Assembly (NCBI GenBank): GCA_035582835.1
Contig: JAYKAV010000500.1
Span: 753,144 to 817,143 of the forward strand
DNA: 64,000 nucleotides
Direction: 5' to 3'
Source of the DNA: Phoebastria nigripes
Lineage: Eukaryota; Chordata; Aves; Procellariiformes; Diomedeidae
A program made the translations under genes and the position numbers. This document shows, one piece after another, positions 1 to 10,670 of the stretch. The notes beneath the pieces were generated by a model. The model ran no database searches and had not been told where the DNA came from. It was given only the letters and a program-made list of their open reading frames with translations. Position 1 is the first letter of the stretch. Each line of letters opens with the position of its first letter.

Positions 1-405
1 TGTTTGCAACAAACTGCTAGAACAGAATAAAATTGTAAATGTAATGACTTAGGATACAGGCTTTCAGATCTGCAAGTGTGTATGCTGAGAGAATGATCAA
101 AATCTGCTTCAGGACTCCTTCCATTTTCTGTTTTGGTACAGTATTTTCCATGCATTTGGGGTTTTTGGTTTTCGTGTTTTAGAACATCTGCTGTTTGAAT
201 GCTCTACTGGCTGTGTGGTTGTACTTGATTGTATTCTCCTCATCTCTTATTGACCTGGTGTCCATTAGCTGTAGGACCATCATGATTATATGCATTCCTG
301 AAGATCTCTCTTGTAGTATCAAACTTAAAACTAGTGGGAAACCACAGGGGACTACTGGCTGGCTGCTGCTTACTTTTCACTCTTGTTTTTTGTGTTTGTT
401 TTCAG
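1..405 (+). other. GAPVD1: GAPVD1 intron (3' part)
   Basis: Non-coding sequence running up to a pyrimidine-rich tract and the acceptor AG at 404-405, directly before a recognisable GAPVD1 exon. The short open frames here have no similarity I recognise. The window starts inside this intron. Confidence 0.85.
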
Positions 406-478
406 GGTCCTTCATGAGCACATACAGAGGTTATCTAAAGTAGTGACTGCAAACCACAGAGCACTTCAGATACCGGAG
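406..478 (+). CDS. GAPVD1: GAPVD1 antepenultimate coding exon
   Basis: The exon begins after a T-rich tract and AG at 404-405 and ends before GT at 479-480. The first base completes a codon from the previous exon; the rest reads [20 protein letters not shown] followed by QIPE, the helical segment leading into the VPS9 core. It ends exactly on a codon boundary (phase 0), matching the next exon. Confidence 0.94.
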
Positions 479-2403
479 GTAACAACTTCTCCTTTCCTTC
501 ACTTTCATATGTGTGCCGGGGTCCTTGGTTTTGATTGTGTTTGGGATGAGGAGAGGGTTGTTTTGTTTTACACTTAGAAGCATTGCTTTTCTATCTGTGA
601 CAGCTGAAATATCCTGCAGGAAAAAGTGCTATACCCATGCTTTGGTATATTCCACTGACTGATCCTTCCAGATTCATTTTTTTCTGATTTTGCCACCTCT
701 GTCCTGATAGTAAGACTTAAGAACTAATACTACACTGCACTAAGATGCAGTAACTTTCTGATAATTTGCTTCAAAAGACAAGATTTGAATCCTTTATGCT
801 TCTAATGTGATTCATATGCCATAGCTGTGGTTTACAGCTGTCGTTAACTTTCTGAACTAGCCAGAATTAGTGGAACCTTGCAGATCTGTGAATTTGCCCA
901 GTGCTTTCACTTTTCTCATGGTTAATAGGATAACTAAAAGCAGGTTGGTACGCCTAAGAAGTCTGTCAGAGGCTGGATGTTTGCAGCTTTCCTAGTTCTC
1001 AATTCAGCAGTTGAACTGTGTGACTCAAAACTGTGAGTGTTCATAAAGCTGCTGATATGGAAGACTGAGACATACAGCTCTACCTTCATTTGAAACAGTG
1101 TACTGGAGAAGTCGGGGAGAAGTACAGGCTAATTATATTAGTTACACATAGAGTGCTGGCTCCTTGTAGTTTTTTATTGTAACACAGCAGGAAGCTGCTT
1201 TCATTGTGAGTGTAACGTAACCACCTTGACTTAAAGCTTCCCATTTCTCCGGAGCCTTGCTCCTGCCTGCAAGTCTCTGGTACTTCAGATCCTCTGTGGT
1301 GCACACTAGTAGCTTGGACAAACAAGAACTGGCAGCATGTTGGGTTTTTTCCTAGGTATATCTCCGGGAGGCACCATGGCCATCTGCACAGTCTGAAATC
1401 CGCACAATAAGCGCTTATAAAACCCCCCGAGACAAAGTACAGTGTATCCTGCGAATGTGTTCAACCATCATGAACCTGCTCAGTCTGGCAAATGAAGATT
1501 CAGTACCTGGGGCAGATGATTTTGTTCCTGTTCTGGTCTTTGTCCTCATAAAGGTGAGTTCTTCTGCAAAGATCACAAACCCCAGCTAATTCTTGATATA
1601 AACAAGCAAATTTTAGGACGAAAAATAATGCATTTGGGTAACTGGGAGCATGCTAGACTCAAAACCTCTAATTCAGCAGGTTTAAGTAGAAACATCAGAA
1701 ATGTGGTCACAGTTATGGCTTTTGATTCCAAGCAAACTTTGCATTTGTAACCAAGGAAATAAGAGGTGCAGGCATTGTGTGTGGAGTAGGGTTTTTTTGA
1801 GGTGTGTCCACCAGCAGCTGTCATCTGTGCCTGCTTGATGTTGTCCTCTTTCAGGACCAAGATCCACACTAGGACTGACTTGCATTGTCTTGCTGACCCT
1901 TTTTGACATACGAGTGTTTGGAGAATGGTCTGTCATATATAAGATGCTAAAACAATAGGCTTTTCCATGTGTTGAAATCCTTGATGGCTTTTATAGATTC
2001 TGCCAGTGTTACCCTTCTTTCTCTTGGCCTGCTAGTCATTTTTCCTTCTTGGAAAAATGCTCCTTTCATCAAGTCTGATGCATTCTGAGTGTGTGAAATG
2101 GGTAAACAGTCACTACCCTACAGATATGTTACATACTCATGTATTATGAATGTGTGAGGATCACTGTACAAATAGAATTGTATTTCTATTCTGTATCTTG
2201 TAATGTTTTATGTTTAGCTTTGCAAACAAGCTGTGAGTGTCTCTTTCTTCTTTAACCCTCAGGCAAATCCACCTTGCTTGCTGTCCACTGTTCAGTACAT
2301 TAGTAGTTTCTATGCCAACTGTTTATCTGGAGAAGAATCATACTGGTGGATGCAGTTCACAGCAGCAGTTGAATTCATTAAAACTATTGATGATCGCAAG
2401 TAA
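406..2403 (+). CDS. GAPVD1: GAPVD1 C-terminal coding region (three exons, VPS9 domain)
   Basis: GAPVD1 (GAPex-5/RAP6) has an N-terminal RasGAP-like domain and a C-terminal VPS9 domain that is a guanine nucleotide exchange factor for Rab5-family GTPases. It acts at the plasma membrane and early endosomes in receptor trafficking. The three exons join in frame (73 + 198 + 141 nt) and encode the last 136 residues plus stop; the order matches the vertebrate protein closely, ending in FIKTIDDRK. The VPS9 signature [19 protein letters not shown] spans the second and third exons and contains the acidic residue family members use to displace nucleotide. The later catalytic tyrosine lies in SGEESYWW. 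The rest of the protein lies to the left of the window. No frameshift or missing key residue is seen. The neighbour across the intergenic gap is MAPKAP1 on the opposite strand, as in other vertebrates. Confidence 0.96.
479..1355 (+). other. GAPVD1: GAPVD1 intron
   Basis: 877-bp intron with donor GTAACA and acceptor TTTTTTCCTAG. I see no repeat, RNA gene or conserved-looking block in it. Confidence 0.9.
1356..1553 (+). CDS. GAPVD1: GAPVD1 penultimate coding exon, VPS9 core
   Basis: A 66-codon exon, phase 0 at both ends, starting [20 protein letters not shown] and ending [13 protein letters not shown]. It carries the VPS9 acidic motif GADDFVPVL that faces the Rab nucleotide pocket in this family. 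The acceptor AG is at 1354-1355 and the donor GTGAGT begins at 1554. Because the exon is symmetric, skipping it would keep the frame but remove the catalytic core. Confidence 0.96.
1554..2262 (+). other. GAPVD1: GAPVD1 last intron
   Basis: 709-bp intron with donor GTGAGT and acceptor TTTAACCCTCAG. Nothing else recognisable; the short minus-strand open frames near 1573-1936 have no known similarity. Confidence 0.9.
2263..2403 (+). CDS. GAPVD1: GAPVD1 last coding exon and stop
   Basis: Encodes 46 residues starting [16 protein letters not shown] and ending KTIDDRK, then TAA at 2401-2403. The tyrosine of SGEESYWW corresponds to the second catalytic residue of VPS9 exchange factors. Frame follows directly from the previous exon (phase 0). 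Confidence 0.96.
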   Translation, partial: ANPPCLLSTVQYISSFYANCLSGEESYWWMQFTAAVEFIKTIDDRK

Positions 2404-2894
2404 CTCAAACAGCACATGTATGGGCAGACTGTTAGCAGAAGAGTATGTAAGAATGTACAACAGCTGCCAAAGCTGAAGAAGAGACTTTCCTTGTATAATA
2501 CTGTACAGAATTGAGGCATTTTAAAACACACCTTTACTAATCAAATTAATTTAACAGATTTTCCTCTTCTCTTTTGGTTGCATTTTTCTCCCCTATGTAT
2601 ACTGGCACTGCAAAAGGGACCACAGTTTTCAGGTATTTTGGAATCTCAAAACATGCAGAAAATTCTTCATGCTTTTTCCACCACACCTCTTCCTGAATTC
2701 TTACTCACATGAATAATTCACTTCATTTAATTTCTAATAGAAAACTGAAACAAGAAGAATCAGGGCAACCACTTAGTATACTTTCTAGCTTAATACACCT
2801 TTTATTAATAAAACACCAGCCACACAGAAAGTTTGTAGTAGCTGACATTAGTTACCAATTGTACTTCACCTAAATTTAAAATCTGAGAGGACAG

Positions 2895-2902
2895 TGTAAA
2901 TA
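2895..2902 (+). promoter_or_regulatory. Pumilio-type element in the GAPVD1 3' UTR
   Basis: TGTAAATA, a perfect match to the Pumilio recognition consensus UGUANAUA, on the transcribed strand of the 3' UTR. Short motifs occur by chance; occupancy is inference. Confidence 0.35.
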
Positions 2903-2955
2903 TTATATACCTATATTTAATGCATTGCAATTATCTTTGGACTCATTATCCTTTG

Positions 2956-2961
2956 AATAAA
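2956..2961 (+). terminator. GAPVD1: Poly(A) signal AATAAA, GAPVD1
   Basis: Canonical hexamer about 553 nt after the stop codon, with a GU-rich stretch 30-50 nt downstream. An earlier hexamer lies at 2807-2812 and a later one at 3242-3247, which may give alternative ends. Confidence 0.55.
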
Positions 2962-2980
2962 CAAGCAAAAGCCTCTCTGA

Positions 2981-5859
2981 CCTCTAACAAGTTGTGACAT
3001 ACTGTGTTTTGGTAATGAAAGGACTTCCTCGAAAGGCTAAGATTAAAAAAGGGCAAACTGAACTATTTATTAAAATGTAATTAAGATTACTGAAATTTCT
3101 AAAACTGGAATTTATAATAGACAGGGCTTATTAGATAGCTAAACACTTTTTGGCTAGGGCATTAGGGTGTTATAAAGGTTTGGATATATAGAGGAGAGGG
3201 ACTGTAAGTTACAATAGATAAGTCTAATATAAAAAAGGAGAAATAAAATACCTTACTGTAATATTTTTTCTGAAATATTGTGTATACTGTACAAACCCCA
3301 AACAGAGATCCTTAACAGAACCTTGGACTGTAATATATATTTTGATTAGTGACATTAAATACATATGCCAGGGGTTTCAGTGAATGTTTTTACTAAATGT
3401 TCTTCGTATTGTCTGCTATGCAGCAGTGCAAGTTTTATTGTTCATATAAAATATTTTAAAATATAACACTGTTCTTTATGAAACATATCATGACATCAGT
3501 TCAGGGTGTTTTATAGATTTCTCACCCCACCTTTCCCTTAAACTGACAATTATCAACTTAAAGAAGTTTTTATGCACAACACCACATGGGTTTTTCANGA
3601 GTGAAATGGTCTGAGTGATGGCCAGTGGTTGTTATCTGTATATATGCACTTGCTGTTCTTTTTTAGCTAGAATTACAGTGAAAAAGGACAGTGAGCATTT
3701 AACTTTTTCATGTCAGTATTATTTCTTGCTCTTCCCAGAGTGTTCATTGCACTTCTGACAGTTAAGACTTGGTGTCTGTGAGTGGTAAAGAAAACAAAAT
3801 CTTTCTCGCATTCTTTTGATTTTTTTTTTTGTGTGTGTGCATTTTAATGATTAAAACCTGTAAGCAACTAGTACTTGGGAAAATCATTTGGTTAACTGAA
3901 ATTAGAGCAATTTATGTGAAGTATCAAGTGCTTGATTTGGCTGTGCTACTTGTCGAGGCATAATTAAAGAAACTTACTTTCTAGGACTCTAATATGTAAC
4001 TCAGTATAGCATTTTTGCCAAACTAATCACAGGTGAGAGGGTGGGATGGTAACTTTTTTCTTTCATTTATAGTCTTTCTCCTCTATTAGAGACTTGATTG
4101 TGTGGAGGAGCAATACTCAGTAGAAACAAAATTCTTCTGATCTGCCTTACTGTGGTAACTCAGTCTGTGTAGCATTGCAATATTCTAGTTATTTAGCCTT
4201 GATGGGTTTTTGGTGCTGAACACGTAACTTAATATTGCAAGCACAGCCCTGACCAATAACACTCAGCAGCGAAGCACAAATATGCCCTTGAAGATATGGC
4301 CAGATCATATCTAAAAGCAATATAAATTTATTTATATTGAAGTGTCCTGTAATATTTAATTATTACTTGAATATCTGAGATGTTAAGACCGATGTATGAA
4401 AGTTCTTTTAGTCCTGCAGTTTGGGTTTTAGTCGAGGAGAGTATTTGTACAATTCTTAAAAAAGGCACAAAGACACTTAAGTTGGTGATTACCCTGTGCA
4501 TTGCTTCTGTTTGCAAACTTGACAAGCAGGATTTGATCAGCACCATCAGGTCTTTTCAGATTTGCTCTCCTTCATAGAACGGGCAAGAACCGGTTCCTTC
4601 ACAATTTTTATCACTTTGTTTTTCTGCGTAGAAAAATACTTAAAAGAACTGGAGTCTTTTTTTTTTATTACTTAGTTATTTTAAAACCAGTAAGTGTTTC
4701 AATGAGCCCCAGATGAGCTGAGAGTCTTCATAGCAAGATGGTCCTTTGCTTCTTTTTTTCAACCTACTCTGAAAGTCCTTTATATAGTCTTGATAGGTGT
4801 AGTTAGAGAATTAGGCTTTCCAAAGAATTAAAGAACTTCCTGTAATATCCTCATACTATTTTCCCCTGGTGTCCCATAACGTTCTGTTTTAAAATGATAA
4901 ATTACATGTGTAGGAAGTGATGTTGTTAGGTTTTGGTGTGCAATAGTGAAGGTGAAAAGACAGTGCATAAAGGACCAAAAGTAACAGAACTGTTGCCAAA
5001 AGGTGCCAGCCAACCATGTACCTGTTGCTGTAAACTTGGTGCTTTCTGTTAATTAAATTACTTCAACCACTGAAGGATGAATGGAACGTTTTGGGGAAAG
5101 GGGAGGGGGAGAGGTCATTAGTAGCAGATTGCACTCATGGACTTCAGGCTCGGTCGTTGACTTCAGCGCTGGTTGTTGGCGTGTGTGGAGGAACTGCCAA
5201 ATTAAACGATGGCATGGCTATGCCTGTTAATATTAGAGCTGGTATTTTCCTTTTTTGGGTAGAGGAGTAAAAGGAAAGGGCTGGTTTTTTCATTCCTAGG
5301 AGATTCCTTTTTGCTCCTAACCTAAATGAGATTTCTCTTTAAAGCTTTTTTAAATCCTCTTTAAGGGGAATTAGAATGTGTATGGCCTATTAAGTATTTG
5401 AGTTTAAAAGTTTTTGTTTTGAAGACCTTATACTACCAAATGCTGAATGTAACTGCCATAAATTTCAGGAAGAAAAGCCACGAACATGATCCTGTTTCCT
5501 GTAGGTGAGTTTCTGGTGAGCACAGTGTTGGTTCGTATCGCTTGAAACCATTAGTGTTCTGTTAAGCCAAATTCTCAGAGAAGTCTGAGAACTCACTGCC
5601 GTGTTAATGCTGAGTAGTATGTGCAGGAAGGGGAGTTAGGCCAGAACAGGAGCAGCAGGAGGAGGCAGACCTGTTCAGCAGCAAAGCTTCAGGCAAGTGA
5701 AGCGTGTGCGTTTGGCACGAGTGTAACTTGTGCGGCCGTGCTGCGGTACAGACTGCGCAGCCTTNGGCTGGCAGCGTGATGGGAGAGCTGGAGGAGCAGG
5801 AAAGCAGTGGACAAGGAGGGGGAAGAAAACTCTTATTTGGGTAACAGCTGGTGACTTGG
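2981..5859 (+). other. AT-rich stretch, possible extended GAPVD1 3' UTR
   Basis: No coding signal. Uniform AT-rich, T-tract-rich sequence resembling a long 3' UTR for at least 1-2 kb. It holds a poly(A) hexamer at 3242-3247, a second Pumilio consensus TGTATATA at 3637-3644, and an 11-T run followed by a short GT repeat at 3820-3839. From about 5.5 kb the composition becomes richer in G and C. Where transcription stops cannot be told from sequence. Confidence 0.4.
3820..3839 (+). repeat. T run followed by short GT repeat
   Basis: Eleven T followed by alternating GT. Simple low-complexity tract, possibly polymorphic. Confidence 0.8.
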
Positions 5860-6140
5860 TTGAGCCTGTACTACTTGAGAATTAATCTCTGCTGAGTTAG
5901 TAGTGTGTGTTCTGTACCTTTTAATCGTGCTTTACCTCTATTTAAAAGCTTTGTACTGCCTCTCCTCTTTGAAACTGGTAAAGCCTTTATAAATCTAAAT
6001 TAATGAGCTTGCACAATCTTGTATACAGGAAACCCATCTTGTCTCTAACGTGATTATTAATGTATTATTCTGTAAAAACTGATTAAAAGGAGAGCAGTTT
6101 AACCGCCTGGGTTTCATGTTTCTGCTGTGTTCTAATGCGA
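5860..6140. promoter_or_regulatory. AT-rich island, candidate conserved element (copy 1 of a duplicated pair)
   Basis: AT-rich island with several homeodomain-type cores, including AAATCTAAATTAAT and AAAACTGATTAAAAGGAGAG. The part from about 5986 to 6122 aligns by eye along its whole length with 13949-14092 in the same orientation. No open frame is shared, so this looks like regulatory DNA or a very old repeat rather than coding sequence. Confidence 0.5.
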
Positions 6141-6739
6141 TCAGCAGTTGTGCTGGAGATGGCATTGCAGGCGTGAACAGCTTACCACTAACTTTGCATG
6201 GTTTCCGTTGAGCATCGCTGCCGTGTTATATCTGCGGGACCTTCTTTCACGCGTGCACCGACAGCTCGCGGGGAGCAGACAGTGGCAAAAAAGAAACAAG
6301 ATCCAGTTAATGGGAGAGGATGCACCACTGTGTTGGCTGCTTAACACAGAGCTTTTCAGTTATTTTTTTTTTAATTGTGAGCTTGGCTGTCCTAGTAGCT
6401 TGAGGGGAAAAAATGGCTACCTGCTGTCACACCACTAAGGTGGCTCACCTAGGGACAGCCGCCTGGACAGCGTCCCGTCTTCTGCTGTTTGATGCCTTGA
6501 TTGGAGTGGTCAAGTCCAAAAGTACTATGTTTCAGTCATCTTATTTCTTAAGAAATGTTCACATCAGCTACACGACAGTAGGATCTCGGCAGCCGTGGCG
6601 CATCCCACCTGGTCCTGCCGCAGCACCCACCCGCCTCACTTGGGGCGGGTGGGTGACACGGCGGGACTGGGTCGGATGCGCAGTGGTGGCGTGGTGCTGC
6701 CGTGAGTTTGGTCCCCGCAGTGTTATTGACCTTGATTCT

Positions 6740-6990
6740 CTCTCATTTGCATCCAGCATTTTTCATCCTCTGGAATATGGTGTTTGGGGACCTTTCCATC
6801 ATTAAGTGGATTTACAGCAATTTCCTTATGTGTTTTCTCCAAGGGATTCTGTTATGAGAGGCACATTAAATCTCCATTAATACCTCATTATCCGACTGAT
6901 AAGATTACCATGATAATGAGGCAGAAATTCTAATTGTTTCACTTCTTATTGTGCCTTTCATTAAATCATATACCTGGAAGTTGCTGTCGG
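6740..6990. promoter_or_regulatory. AT-rich island, candidate conserved element
   Basis: Sharp drop in GC between GC-rich flanks. Contains CTCCATTAATACC, a GATAAG core followed by ATTACCATGATAATGAG, and CATTAAATC. The segment ATTACC near 6905 has a loose counterpart near 22590 (GATGAGATTACC). Enhancer function is inferred from composition only. Confidence 0.4.
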
Positions 6991-7302
6991 AGAGGGGAGC
7001 TCCAGCCTGCAGACCTCGGGAGTTGAACCCCTCCCTGTGCACCCTGGTCCTATCCCCCAGTGCTTGAGGGGTGCTGGGGTGTGCTGGCCTTTCCTCCTGC
7101 CACGGCCTCTCCTCTGTGGCCACGCTACCACGAGTGCTTCCAGTGGCCCCAGGGCCTTTGGTAACCTGCGCTGGGGAGCGTGTTTTTGGGGAGAGCACGT
7201 TTCACGCAGCCCTGTACCCATGCCGTGGTTTTACACAGCTGCTGGCTCCTGAGGGCATTTAAGTCCAGGGGTGTGCAGCTTCCTTCGGAGCTGTTACAGC
7301 CC

Positions 7303-7450
7303 ATCAGGTCAATGATCCATGAACTAAAAAGTCTCTAAGCAGGAGCAATTATTGTCTATCATGTGTCAAAGGCACCCGTATTGACCCCGATAGATGGAGC
7401 CATTATGGCCTGTTGAGTCAACGATCCATGAACGGGGAGTCCCTGGGAGC
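7303..7450. repeat. Two copies of a 17-bp motif 109 bp apart
   Basis: GTCAATGATCCATGAAC at 7308-7324 and GTCAACGATCCATGAAC at 7417-7433 differ at one base. Flanks are weakly similar (AAAAAGTCTCT versus GGGGAGTCCCT after the motif). Between them lie ATTGTCTATC and GATAGATGG, which can pair imperfectly. The segment sits in a small island inside GC-rich sequence. Confidence 0.75.
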
Positions 7451-8159
7451 AGAGGTCTCCACACGCCATGCCAGCACCATCATGTCCATCCTCTCCCTCC
7501 CTGAGGGGCTGAGGGATGCGTGGGGTGCCGGGGCAGGGATGGATTTGGGGTCCTGCCCTCATAACCCTGTGGGGTGCCACAGGCAGCCTGGAGCCAGGCT
7601 GGGGTGGGGGGATGGCCCTCCTGGGCCCCGAGGTTCCCCAGGGGATGATCTGCATCTGCACCAGCCCCCCTGGCTCCTGCTTCCCCGGGGCGTGTGCAGG
7701 GGTCCCCTGTGACCAGCACGACCTGGGCTCTGGCTCCGGGAGGGGCGACACCTTTGTGGGGCCATGTCAGTCACACGCTGCCGGTGAGAGCCCCTGCCTT
7801 GTCCCGGCCAGGAGCCCACGGCCAATCTCATTGGGAAGCGCTGCGGGGGCCCTGCTTGGCACTGGATCCAGCTCCAGATCCGCCAGCTCCTTACAGGGGG
7901 GCCCGAGCCGTCCCTGTGAACAGCTCTGTTCCACACGCTCAACTTCTGGCTGGGTAGCGGAGCCGATGATGGTAGATGGCACCTCTCGCCCCGCAGGGTG
8001 GGGGATTGCCAGGACAAGGACGGCGGGAACCCCTGCTTTCAGCACAGCAGTGGCGTCGGGCGCGGAGCTCCTGGCAGAGCCCAGAGCTGGGGCGCAGGCA
8101 GCGCTGTGCTGACCTGAGGGGAGATGGAGCCGGGGGCCTGGCACCTGTCCCCCTGCCCA
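7451..8159. other. GC-rich spacer without a recognisable gene
   Basis: Long open frames on both strands here (for example 7516-8112 +) overlap each other and are rich in Gly, Ala, Pro and Arg, as expected when GC-rich DNA lacks stop codons. No splice pattern, domain or repeat was recognised. Confidence 0.6.
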
Positions 8160-8270
8160 GGCTCCTCATGTCCAGATCTGCAGCAGAAAATAATGTTATC
8201 CTGCACAAGTGGACTTCGTTAGGCTCCTCCTGCGCTAACGAGGTGATGTCTCCATAGTAACTGGCACATT
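8160..8270. promoter_or_regulatory. Small AT-richer island, candidate conserved element
   Basis: About 110 bp including AAAATAATGTTATCCTGCAC and GTGATGTCTCCATAGTAACTG, flanked by GC-rich spacer. Weak candidate, judged by composition only. Confidence 0.25.
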
Positions 8271-8749
8271 TGGAGGGCAGGAGGCGCAGGGGGANGGGAG
8301 ACAAAGCCTGTGCGGGAGCAGTGGGCAGACGCCACAGCACAGCCCACCGGCACCACGCAGCCCACAGTGTACCCCTCTGGCACATGGTGCTGCCTGGCTG
8401 GGAGCGAAGGCGATGCCTCCTCAGCCCCGCCGGCAGCGGTGCAGCACCCGCTCCGGCCCCGCTGTCTGTGCTGCCCCGCGAGGAGCTGGATACGGCCCCT
8501 CCATGGCAGTGACCCCTGCCCACGTGGCAGCAGGGACGTGGCTGCTGCGGGGAGGGGTGGCTTTTGGCACCAGCCTGCAGAGCCGGAGCCGCCCAGGTGG
8601 CCGTGGCCGTGGGTCCGGACCGGGGTGGCCATGCGGTTTGGCAGCGCTGCAGCACCTGGGCCGGGCAGGTGCGTTGCGGGCAGCGGGTGCCCTGCCCTGC
8701 CCTGCCCTGCCCGCCGCTGCCCACCACTGCCAGCCCCGCTGGCAGCACA
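8271..8749. other. GC-rich spacer with a short CCCTG repeat
   Basis: No gene seen. About four tandem CCCTG units lie at 8690-8710. The overlapping open frames on both strands (up to 271 codons on the minus strand) run through an N and show no domain. Confidence 0.6.
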
Positions 8750-9048
8750 GCCACTTAACCACATCGCCAGCAGAGTCGTTGGGCTGGGGTTAATCAACAT
8801 TCATTCATGTTTCCAAGTGTAAATTGAGCATTTGTTTAATTATGTGTAAGTAGCAATACATTCTGGCCATTATCTAAATCACTATTTTATTTCCTGGATG
8901 TGGTTTCATAATGCTGGGTTTGTGCTCCAGCCTCTGCATCATTAACAGAGAAGAGTTAATGAATATAAAAGCGTAAAGGCTAATTACACTTTAATTTACA
9001 ATCATGGTCTCATTTTGGGACCACATGAAATCTGTTTTGAAAACAATT
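8750..9048. promoter_or_regulatory. AT-rich island with inverted homeodomain-type sites
   Basis: About 300 bp of AT-rich sequence. It contains GGTTAATCAACATTCATTC, a TTTAATTATG core, and a perfect inverted pair TCATTAAC / GTTAATGA at 8939-8962 with an 8-nt spacer. Paired TAAT-type sites of this kind are typical of dimeric homeodomain binding; that use is inference. Confidence 0.45.
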
Positions 9049-9065
9049 AAAAAAAAAAAAAAAAA
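9049..9065 (+). repeat. Poly-A run (17 A)
   Basis: Uninterrupted A run after GAAAACAATT. No retroposon body or target-site duplication is visible next to it, so it is called a simple repeat. Confidence 0.85.
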
Positions 9066-9295
9066 GCCCAGCGAAGGTCTGGTGAGTACAAGGGTTTTGG
9101 CACAAAGTGAACGGTGCCGGTGGCCGCCAGGCCCGTTGCAGCGCAGCTGCTCGGCGCTGGTGGGGCTGGGGTGCCCATGGCTCCTGGGAGGCCGGCAGGT
9201 CCCTTGCTCTCCCTGCGGCCACAGCCCCATGGGGTAATGGCCCGGGGTGGTGGCAGGACCCCGCTGGGGCCGGCGCTGCTGCGGTGATGGTGCTG

Positions 9296-9450
9296 AGGGA
9301 TGTAAATTGGAGCCCGAGCGGAGAGCATAGTTCACCTGAAGGAGACAAAGATTTATTGGGCTGCAGATGTTGAAAGCAAAATTCAGCAAGACTGCTGACT
9401 CGAGCACTTTGCAATATTTACAGTTACTGGGGATCTAATGGCATGCTTTC
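9296..9450. promoter_or_regulatory. AT-richer island, candidate conserved element
   Basis: Contains ACAAAGATTTATTGGGCTGC, an SOX/TCF-like ACAAAG next to a TTTATTG core, and GCAATATTTACAGTTACTGG. Bounded by GC-rich sequence on both sides. Function inferred from composition only. Confidence 0.4.
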
Positions 9451-10424
9451 CAGCGAGCGGGGCTTGGCGGGAGCACGTACTGGTGCCCGGTCATTACGGG
9501 GGGACAGTATCTGAAATCGAAGCTCATGGTGGGAGAGGCGATGGCGAGCAGATCCAGACTCCATTTCTGCCATGATGGCTGCGGGGGGATCGCTCTGAGC
9601 AGTGGAGATTTGATAACCTCAGGTGCCCTGTTTGGTGTTGTGACAGCTCCGTGCAGGCTGCGGCAGGGCAGAGCCCCCAGCATCTGTCCCCCGCCACTGG
9701 CAGTCGCCCATGGCAGAGACTGCAGCTTTGTCCGAGGTTGAGGTTCTGGGGACTCATCCTTGTCCAGCGCGCAGCCTCTGCAGGCGCTCGGCACCAAAAG
9801 TGGGAGTGATGGCAGCTGCCGCAGCATGCTGAGCTCGCCAGGGTGGAGGAGATGTTGGCCATGCCGTCTTCTGCCCAGCGGCCACCGGTGAGTGCCAGTC
9901 CAGAGCGAAGCAAAGTGCTTGTTGAGCCACAGCTCGGCTTTGCTGCCCAGGGGCAGCAAATACAACAACAGCTGCTTCTGCTTTAGCCCAAACAGCCCTG
10001 TCTGGGAGTGCATCCAGCACAGTCGGTTCTGCCACCCTCTGTACCCGCTGCCTGCCCCCTCCCCAGCTGGGTTTTGGGGCAGAGAGCCCCCAGCCAGTGT
10101 CCTGCCGCGGCACTGCCTGCACTGGCGCTGGCCCCGGCAGGCAAGCAGTGGGACGGGTGCCAGCACTGCCCCGGCTGTCACAGCTGGTGCTGGGTCCAGG
10201 CCGGGGCAGGAACTGTCTCCGCTGGCGTGGGATCGCCCTCCCGGCTCTGGCTGCGGGTTATGGGTGGGATTTTGGGGCTGAGGCATCAGCTGGGCCCAGC
10301 CAGTGTGGTGGGAGAGCAGGCCCCGGGGGAGCAGGGCTGGAGCACGTGGCTCGTGTACTGGTGAGCATGTGTGTGCACATGCGTGTGTGCTCCTGGGCTT
10401 GCAATGGGCAAATATCTGTTTGTC
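9451..10424. other. GC-rich spacer without a recognisable gene
   Basis: The 283-codon minus-strand open frame at 9435-10286 and its plus-strand shadows show no domain, signal peptide or splice pattern. A short GT/CA-rich patch lies near 10365-10395. Nothing else seen. Confidence 0.6.
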
Positions 10425-10670
10425 TTTCCTTTATTGTTCTGATTCCCTAAAAAATGAAATAAAAGCTGAGTGCTGACTGCAGGAAGGAGCAGTGGCCTCA
10501 GAGTGAGAGGCTTATTCTCTCCGCCAGGCTGGCTGCCTGCAGCCGGCAGAGGAAATAAATCTCCCCGAGAAAACCACTTTGCTCACACAATTTCAATCCA
10601 GCAGGGCATAGTGGCATCACTCACTTCTTGTTTTATTTAGCTGATAATCTTTTATTGGGCCAGTCGAGCC
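10425..10670. promoter_or_regulatory. AT-richer island, candidate conserved element
   Basis: Two AT-rich segments around a GC-richer centre: AAAAAATGAAATAAAAGC near 10448, then TGTTTTATTTAGCTGATAAT near 10630, followed by CTTTTATTGGGCC. The TTTATTG and GATAAT cores resemble HOX/CDX- and GATA-type sites; this is a motif match, not evidence of binding. Confidence 0.4.

Larger units (their letters stand above)
2404..2980 (+). other. GAPVD1: GAPVD1 3' UTR (short form)
   Basis: AT-rich sequence after the stop codon. It holds two canonical poly(A) hexamers (2807-2812 and 2956-2961). The second is followed by a GU-rich stretch around 2991-3013, the usual downstream element, so cleavage near 2975-2985 is likely. 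Longer forms are possible because similar AT-rich sequence continues for more than 1 kb. Confidence 0.65.

Noticed and set aside
7939..8754. 271-codon minus-strand open frame
   Set aside because: Crosses an N, the CCCTG repeat and an AT-richer island; Ala/Arg/Gly/Pro-rich chance frame.
9049..9065. 17-A run as the tail of a processed pseudogene or SINE
   Set aside because: No gene-like or SINE-like body upstream and no flanking duplication.
9435..10286. 283-codon minus-strand open frame
   Set aside because: GC-driven absence of stops; no domain or splice pattern; similar frames exist on the + strand across the same bases.
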